A stretch of 64,000 nt of DNA, taken from assembly GCF_024346995.1 (NCBI RefSeq), contig NZ_AP024887.1, positions 434,001-498,000 of the forward strand, given 5' to 3'. The notes beneath the pieces are model-generated. The model had not been told where the DNA came from. It saw only the letters and a list, made by a program, of their open reading frames with translations, and searched no databases. The translations under genes and the position numbers were made by a program. Positions 59,144 to 64,000 of the stretch are shown piece after piece (the first letter of the stretch is position 1; each line of letters opens with the position of its first letter). The DNA comes from Vibrio palustris (lineage in GTDB: Bacteria > Pseudomonadota > Gammaproteobacteria > Enterobacterales > Vibrionaceae).

Positions 59144-60946
59144 TTAATGTTTAGCCCAACTGATTTCACGATGTACTAAGCATCGATCATCAATACTCAA
59201 CACGCCAGTTTGACCGTTAATAGTATAACCCTGCACAATTTTCATTTGTGGTAATTCCATCATTAAGCGGTAGGCATCCATCCCTAGAGCTTGTAAGCGG
59301 CGTTCACCATTTGAGTCTTGTGGCCATAGTTTCTCCATCTGATGTTTAATTGATACATCTGGATGAATCAACAAAGGGATATCGCTGTATGTCACTCCCG
59401 ACATATCTTCATACTGTTTGCTTGCTCCGTTACTGGTTGAGTTAGCAAATAGGCGAGGTGGCTTTGTATCTGGATTAATCGCGACATCAATGAAAGGTTT
59501 TATCAGTGTTAGCTCTGAGCTTTTTGTCACAATGTACACGGCATCAATATCGCGACGACTACGTGGCTGAGTTTTTAAATTCAGGTTGGTGAGTTGTTCA
59601 ATTTGAGCAATGTTCTGTTGACTGTTTTGCAAACCAAACACGGCGTTAATATTACGCTGTAATTGGCTTTTATCACCAAACAAGCGAGAAGCAACATGGT
59701 GCTCGCTGTATTTTTTCCACTCTTTCGAAAAAGCGTCAACTACACGTTGACCATAAGCCCCTTTCGGCGCAAGGATGAGTGGGTAATGATAACCCGCACT
59801 GAAAATATGCTTAGCCGCTTGAGCGACTTCTTGTTCTGGAGAGAGGTTAAGATAGCAAGTATCATAACCTTCTTGCACATGCTCAGGAATGTTTAACGCC
59901 AATGTATGAATAGGCTGGTCGCTATCTTCTTGCGCTTCTTGCAGCTTTTCTACCTTACTTTTCTCTAGGGGGCCGACGATGAAGTCGATGTTTTTCTGAT
60001 GCAATGTGGTGTTAATGTCTTCAATAGAGTGTTTATTCGTATCGATAACCGTAAAGTTAGTGTCTTCTTTGCGTGTTTCATCATTCATCAAGGATAAAAT
60101 AAAACCGTCGCGAATCAGCTTTGCTTGATTTGCGTATTTACCACTTAAAGGCAGCAAAAGCGCGATATTTTCTGGACGGCTAATGTTCATAGCCAAAATA
60201 TCTTTAATATCTTTTGGGGTATTTAGTGCCGCTGGGTGTTGTGGGTTTTCTTTTAGCCAATGCTTGAGGGTATTTTGCAATTGCGGTAAATCACTTCCCA
60301 ACGTTTTCATATAAATCGCGAGTTGTAACCAACCATCTAAGGTCCCTTCATCCGTATTCGGTGATAAGGTCGTAATGGATTTTGCGTTAAATGTATTGAG
60401 TTTTTGCCAAATCTTTTCTGAGATTTCACCCCATTGATTTTGCGGTAGAAAATCATATAGCTTAACCAGTTGACGGCTCGATTCAAATGGTTGGTCGAGG
60501 TGGTTATAAACCGTTGATTTGAGGCGGTAATAATGGATCCACTGTGCATCGACGAGTGACCAATCAGATTTGAACTCTAACTGTTCCAGGGCTTGCGGGT
60601 ATTGGCCTATGCTGATCAATAATTGAGCTTTGGCCAGTTGCCATTCTGCTTTTTGTTTATCTGACAGTGTTTGTTTGGATAAACGCTTGCTCAATAGTTG
60701 AGCTTGTTGAGTACTATTTGCAGAGTTAGCGGCTTTCATCGCCATTATCAACAAATCGTTTTGCAGACTGCCTTGAGTGGTATCTGCTTGCATGATATAG
60801 GTTTGTGCCGTCTCGCTTGGCTGGCTCGCAATATTAACAGAATTAGGTGCTGATGGCGTGATTGAACAAGCCGATAGCATCATTGCTAATGCAACAGGAG
60901 TGAGTAAGCGTGGTACACTGAGTCTCTGATGGTTTTTCATAGCCAT
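59144..60946 (-). CDS. lpoA: Penicillin-binding protein activator LpoA, lipoprotein
   Basis: LpoA is an outer-membrane lipoprotein that activates PBP1A across the periplasm. The 600 residues have the lipobox LSAC (Cys27), an N-terminal TPR-like helical domain and a C-terminal domain resembling type 1 periplasmic binding proteins (NIALLLPLSGKYANQAKLIRDGF). Start MAMKNHQRLSVPRLLTPVAL is the form usual in Vibrio; ATG two codons later is possible. It is divergent from rsmI with a short gap. Confidence 0.96.
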   Translation of the reverse strand: MAMKNHQRLSVPRLLTPVALAMMLSACSITPSAPNSVNIASQPSETAQTYIMQADTTQGSLQNDLLIMAMKAANSANSTQQAQLLSKRLSKQTLSDKQKAEWQLAKAQLLISIGQYPQALEQLEFKSDWSLVDAQWIHYYRLKSTVYNHLDQPFESSRQLVKLYDFLPQNQWGEISEKIWQKLNTFNAKSITTLSPNTDEGTLDGWLQLAIYMKTLGSDLPQLQNTLKHWLKENPQHPAALNTPKDIKDILAMNISRPENIALLLPLSGKYANQAKLIRDGFILSLMNDETRKEDTNFTVIDTNKHSIEDINTTLHQKNIDFIVGPLEKSKVEKLQEAQEDSDQPIHTLALNIPEHVQEGYDTCYLNLSPEQEVAQAAKHIFSAGYHYPLILAPKGAYGQRVVDAFSKEWKKYSEHHVASRLFGDKSQLQRNINAVFGLQNSQQNIAQIEQLTNLNLKTQPRSRRDIDAVYIVTKSSELTLIKPFIDVAINPDTKPPRLFANSTSNGASKQYEDMSGVTYSDIPLLIHPDVSIKHQMEKLWPQDSNGERRLQALGMDAYRLMMELPQMKIVQGYTINGQTGVLSIDDRCLVHREISWAKH

Positions 60947-61009
60947 GAGTTCTTATATTAATCCGTATAAAATTGTCTTTATAATAATCGCTGAAGTGAT
61001 GGTAAACAA

Positions 61010-61867
61010 ATGACTGATAACAAAACCTTGGACGTTCCAACGTTATATATAGTTCCCACGCCAATTGGTAACCTTGGTGATATAACTCAACGAGCTTTAG
61101 ATGTACTTTCAAGTGTAGATGTTATCGCCGCTGAAGATACACGCCATACTGGCCGATTGCTCTCTCACTTCAACATTCAAACGAAGACGTTTGCGCTTCA
61201 TGATCACAATGAACAGCACAAAGCTCAAGCATTAGTTGATAAATTATTATCAGGATTATCGATTGCTCTTGTCTCTGATGCAGGAACACCATTGATTAGT
61301 GATCCAGGTTATCATTTAGTCACACAATGTCGTCAGGCCGGTGTTAAAGTTACGCCACTTCCTGGTGCATGTGCGGTTATTACTGCGCTCAGCGCTTCCG
61401 GCTTACCTTCTGACCGCTTTAGCTTTGAGGGATTTTTCCCTGCAAAAAGTAAAGGTCGTAAAGATAAGTTAATGGAAATCGCACAAGTTGAGCGTACGTG
61501 TATTTTCTACGAGTCTCCACACCGTATCACGGATTCGCTCCAAGATATGCTCGAGATTCTTGGCCCTGAACGTGAAGTGGTGTTAGCTCGCGAGCTTACT
61601 AAGACGTTTGAAACCATTCAAGGTATGCCACTTGGTGAATTGATTGAGTGGGTTGAGGCTGATACGAACCGTAAGCGTGGAGAAATGGTGCTTTTAGTGC
61701 ATGGGCAACGTGAAAAGAAAGCAGAAGCTTTACCTGAAGAGGCGCTGCGCACATTGGGTATTTTAACCAAAGAACTGCCACTGAAGCGTGCCGCGGCGGC
61801 AACAGCAGAAATTTATAATTTGAAGAAAAATGCGCTGTATAAATGGGGATTAGAGAATCTAGATTAA
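61010..61867 (+). CDS. rsmI: 16S rRNA (cytidine(1402)-2'-O)-methyltransferase RsmI
   Basis: RsmI methylates the ribose of C1402 in the 16S decoding centre. The 285 residues have [43 protein letters not shown] and [21 protein letters not shown], all typical of this tetrapyrrole-methylase-fold family. Its partner rsmH, which acts on the same base, lies 0.7 kb downstream in this window. Confidence 0.98.
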   Translation: MTDNKTLDVPTLYIVPTPIGNLGDITQRALDVLSSVDVIAAEDTRHTGRLLSHFNIQTKTFALHDHNEQHKAQALVDKLLSGLSIALVSDAGTPLISDPGYHLVTQCRQAGVKVTPLPGACAVITALSASGLPSDRFSFEGFFPAKSKGRKDKLMEIAQVERTCIFYESPHRITDSLQDMLEILGPEREVVLARELTKTFETIQGMPLGELIEWVEADTNRKRGEMVLLVHGQREKKAEALPEEALRTLGILTKELPLKRAAAATAEIYNLKKNALYKWGLENLD

Positions 61868-61924
61868 GGTGTGTTGTTATTTTGCACATTTATCGATGAA
61901 TTTACCGATTTTCCTTATTCTTGG

Positions 61925-61954
61925 TGGACACTAAGAAGGGTTATCGATATTATG
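61925..61954 (+). promoter_or_regulatory. probable rnpB promoter
   Basis: TGGACA (61925-61930) and TATTAT (61949-61954) are spaced by 18 bp, and GCGCGC follows as a GC-rich discriminator just before the RNA start. Confidence 0.6.
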
Positions 61955-61961
61955 CGCGCTC

Positions 61962-62361
<400 letters not shown>

Positions 62362-62367
62362 AATTGA

Positions 62368-62404
62368 AACCCATCATGGCTCTTGAGTTATGATGGGTTT
62401 TTTG
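62368..62404 (+). terminator. terminator of rnpB
   Basis: AACCCATCAT and ATGATGGGTT form a 10 bp stem with a 12-base loop and a T run after. Confidence 0.92.
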
Positions 62405-62540
62405 CTTTATATTGACTCAACCGATACGAAAAGCTTTAAACTTAGTGCCCCATCACGCCCATATCTGGGTAATGAGTAGCGGTAGTGTCGGAAATAGGTA
62501 CACTAATTAAGACAATACACCGCCGAGCAGGCGTAATGAG

Positions 62541-63497
62541 ATGACTATGACTGAATCTTTCCAACACATATCTGTGCTACTCAATGAATCCATTGATGGG
62601 TTAGCAATTAAACCCGATGGAACCTACATCGATGGAACGTTTGGACGAGGTGGTCACAGTCGAACTATCTTGTCCAAATTAGGTCCAAATGGTCGTTTGT
62701 TTAGCATTGACCGTGATCCACAGGCCATCGCTGAAGCACAAAAAATTGATGATCCACGTTTTACCATTGTTCATGGTCCGTTTTCAGCTATTGCCGAATA
62801 CGCAGTTGATTACGATCTCGTTGGCAAAGTGGATGGCGTCTTGTTTGACTTAGGTGTGTCGTCACCTCAACTTGATGATGCGGAGCGCGGCTTTAGCTTT
62901 ATGAAAGATGGCCCGTTAGACATGCGTATGGATCCAACATCAGGGATGCCAGTATCAGAATGGATCGCCAAAGCGGATCTTGACGATATTACTTGGGTCA
63001 TCCGTCAGTTTGGTGAAGATAAGCATGCACGTCGTATTGCGCGTGGCATCGTTGAGTATCGTGATAATGAAGCCAATGAACCATTGTTACGCACGGGGCA
63101 ATTAGCCAAGCTTATTTCAGATGTCGCCCCTAAAAATTATAAAGAAAAGAAACATCCAGCGACGCGTTCGTTCCAAGCATTCCGTATTTACATTAATAGC
63201 GAGCTGGAAGAAATTGATAAAGCCCTGCAAGGAGCCATGAGTATTTTGGCGCCAGAAGGTCGCTTGTCGGTTATCAGTTTCCATTCATTAGAAGATCGCA
63301 TGGTTAAACGTTTCATGCGTAAAGAAAGTCAGGGCCCTCAAGTGCCACCTGGAATTCCTATGACGGAAGACCAGATCAAAGCGCTAGGAAGTGCTAATCT
63401 TAAAACCATTGGAAAAGCAATCAAGCCGAGTGAAGCTGAAGTTGATATAAACACACGCTCGCGTAGCTCAGTATTAAGGATTGCAGAGAAACTTTAA
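62541..63497 (+). CDS. rsmH: 16S rRNA (cytosine(1402)-N4)-methyltransferase RsmH
   Basis: RsmH methylates N4 of C1402, next to the ribose methyl added by RsmI. The 318 residues start [14 protein letters not shown] and carry [13 protein letters not shown] (cofactor loop), [32 protein letters not shown] and [20 protein letters not shown] 62541 and ATG 62547 are both plausible. It opens the division and cell wall cluster. The 137 bp in front cannot hold mraZ, often the first gene of this cluster. Confidence 0.97.
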   Translation: MTMTESFQHISVLLNESIDGLAIKPDGTYIDGTFGRGGHSRTILSKLGPNGRLFSIDRDPQAIAEAQKIDDPRFTIVHGPFSAIAEYAVDYDLVGKVDGVLFDLGVSSPQLDDAERGFSFMKDGPLDMRMDPTSGMPVSEWIAKADLDDITWVIRQFGEDKHARRIARGIVEYRDNEANEPLLRTGQLAKLISDVAPKNYKEKKHPATRSFQAFRIYINSELEEIDKALQGAMSILAPEGRLSVISFHSLEDRMVKRFMRKESQGPQVPPGIPMTEDQIKALGSANLKTIGKAIKPSEAEVDINTRSRSSVLRIAEKL

Positions 63498-63505
63498 CGG
63501 TCACT

Positions 63506-63823
63506 ATGTCTCAGCCATCTCCTAAACTTGCCAAAATTATTTTATTCGACCTGCTTAAGGTAGGTCGTATTCCTCTGATTCTCATGGCTTTGATTTTTGC
63601 CAGTGCGATGGGGGTTGTTCTTACTACGCATGACACTCGTCAATCCGTCTCTCGTCTAAATCAGGTGCAAAGTGAGCGCTTTCATCTCGATAATGAATGG
63701 CGCAATCTTATCATTGAAGAAACAGCCTTGGCTGAGCATAGCCGTGTTCAGGAAATTGCAGAAGAGCAGTTACACATGCAGCGTCCTGATGCGGACAAAG
63801 AAGTAGTGATTAATCTGAAATGA
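63506..63823 (+). CDS. ftsL: Cell division protein FtsL
   Basis: FtsL forms a complex with FtsB and FtsQ that activates septal wall synthesis. The 105-residue protein has one membrane segment (IPLILMALIFASAMGVVLTT) and a coiled coil (TRQSVSRLNQVQSERFHLDNEW). It lies nine bases after rsmH and overlaps ftsI by ATGA. Confidence 0.97.
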   Translation: MSQPSPKLAKIILFDLLKVGRIPLILMALIFASAMGVVLTTHDTRQSVSRLNQVQSERFHLDNEWRNLIIEETALAEHSRVQEIAEEQLHMQRPDADKEVVINLK

Positions 63824-64000
63824 AAAAACCATTCAAGAGTAAAAAACCGCAAGCCCCAAATACCAAAAAACGTCAGAAAGACACCGCCTACGATCCTTTA
63901 TTCATACGCTGGCGTTTTTATTTAATTCTCGGATTCGTTTTTGTCGCGTTTGCTATTTTGGTGATCCGCGCTGCCTATATACAAGTGATTGAACCTGACA
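63820..64000 (+). CDS. ftsI: Peptidoglycan transpeptidase FtsI (PBP3), N-terminal part cut by the window end
   Basis: Only the first 60 codons are present. A basic N-terminus is followed by RWRFYLILGFVFVAFAILVIRAAYIQVIEPD, the membrane anchor and start of the PBP3 fold. The start overlaps the ftsL stop (ATGA). Place and sequence fit FtsI, the septum-specific transpeptidase. Confidence 0.92.
   Translation, partial: MKKPFKSKKPQAPNTKKRQKDTAYDPLFIRWRFYLILGFVFVAFAILVIRAAYIQVIEPD

Overview
This 64 kb window is a chromosomal segment of a gamma-proteobacterium, almost certainly a Vibrio or a close relative in the Vibrionaceae. The evidence is the protein sequences (RimM, LuxS, GshA, AlaS, RpoS, SspA/B) and the gene order: rpoD-dnaG-yqeY-rpsU, ispD-ispF-truD-surE-pcm-nlpD-rpoS, recA-recX-alaS-lysC-csrA-tRNA(Ser/Arg), gshA-SLT lipoprotein-luxS, and rpsP-rimM-trmD-rplS. 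Most of the window is core housekeeping DNA. The species cannot be fixed from sequence reading alone.

Layout. (1) 1-6634 is a sugar-uptake and small accessory segment: the 3' part of a beta-glucoside PTS permease with its 6-phospho-beta-glucosidase, a divergent SDR/HxlR pair, a small two-repeat protein, and an Ula-type three-gene PTS operon without catabolic enzymes. (2) 6635-11296 is the variable part: a trypsin-like lipoprotein protease, a secreted alpha/beta-hydrolase with the hallmarks of the PETase/polyester-hydrolase family, the 3' remnant of an anaerobic sulfatase maturase, a DUF2971 protein, and about 720 bp with no gene on either strand. It abuts the 3' end of a tRNA-Ile(CAU) gene. 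(3) 11333-30870 holds the macromolecular synthesis operon (minus strand), tsaD, plsY, folB-folK, uppP, the ftsB-to-rpoS run, mutS, pncC and SOS-controlled recA-recX.

(4) 31117-36643 holds alaS, lysC, csrA and a tRNA array (two Ser-GCU, six Arg-ACG) whose spacers alternate A-B-A-B, showing growth by duplication of a two-tRNA module. (5) 37023-44167 holds an MDR oxidoreductase, a YqaA membrane protein, a large M16 lipoprotein protease, gshA, a lytic transglycosylase and luxS. (6) 44211-50232 holds a CorC-type transporter, ypjD, ffh and the rpsP operon. (7) 50344-64000 holds degS, degQ, zapG, zapE, rplM-rpsI, sspA-sspB, the envelope cluster lpoA-yraN-diaA-dolP, rsmI, rnpB and the start of the division/cell wall cluster (rsmH-ftsL-ftsI, cut by the window end).

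The genes fit together as growth-linked information processing (sigma70, primase, S21, tRNAs, ribosomal proteins, SRP), stress control (RpoS, RecA/LexA box, DegS/DegQ, SspA/SspB, CsrA) and envelope construction (UppP, PlsY, LpoA, NlpD, DolP, FtsB/L/I). The most noteworthy content is the PETase-like secreted hydrolase inside an accessory stretch that also carries a decayed gene and an unexplained CTAG-rich, gene-free block. I found no CRISPR array, no integrase or transposase and no recognisable defence operon. Start codons were chosen by ribosome binding site and family length, and differ from the longest reading frame where stated.
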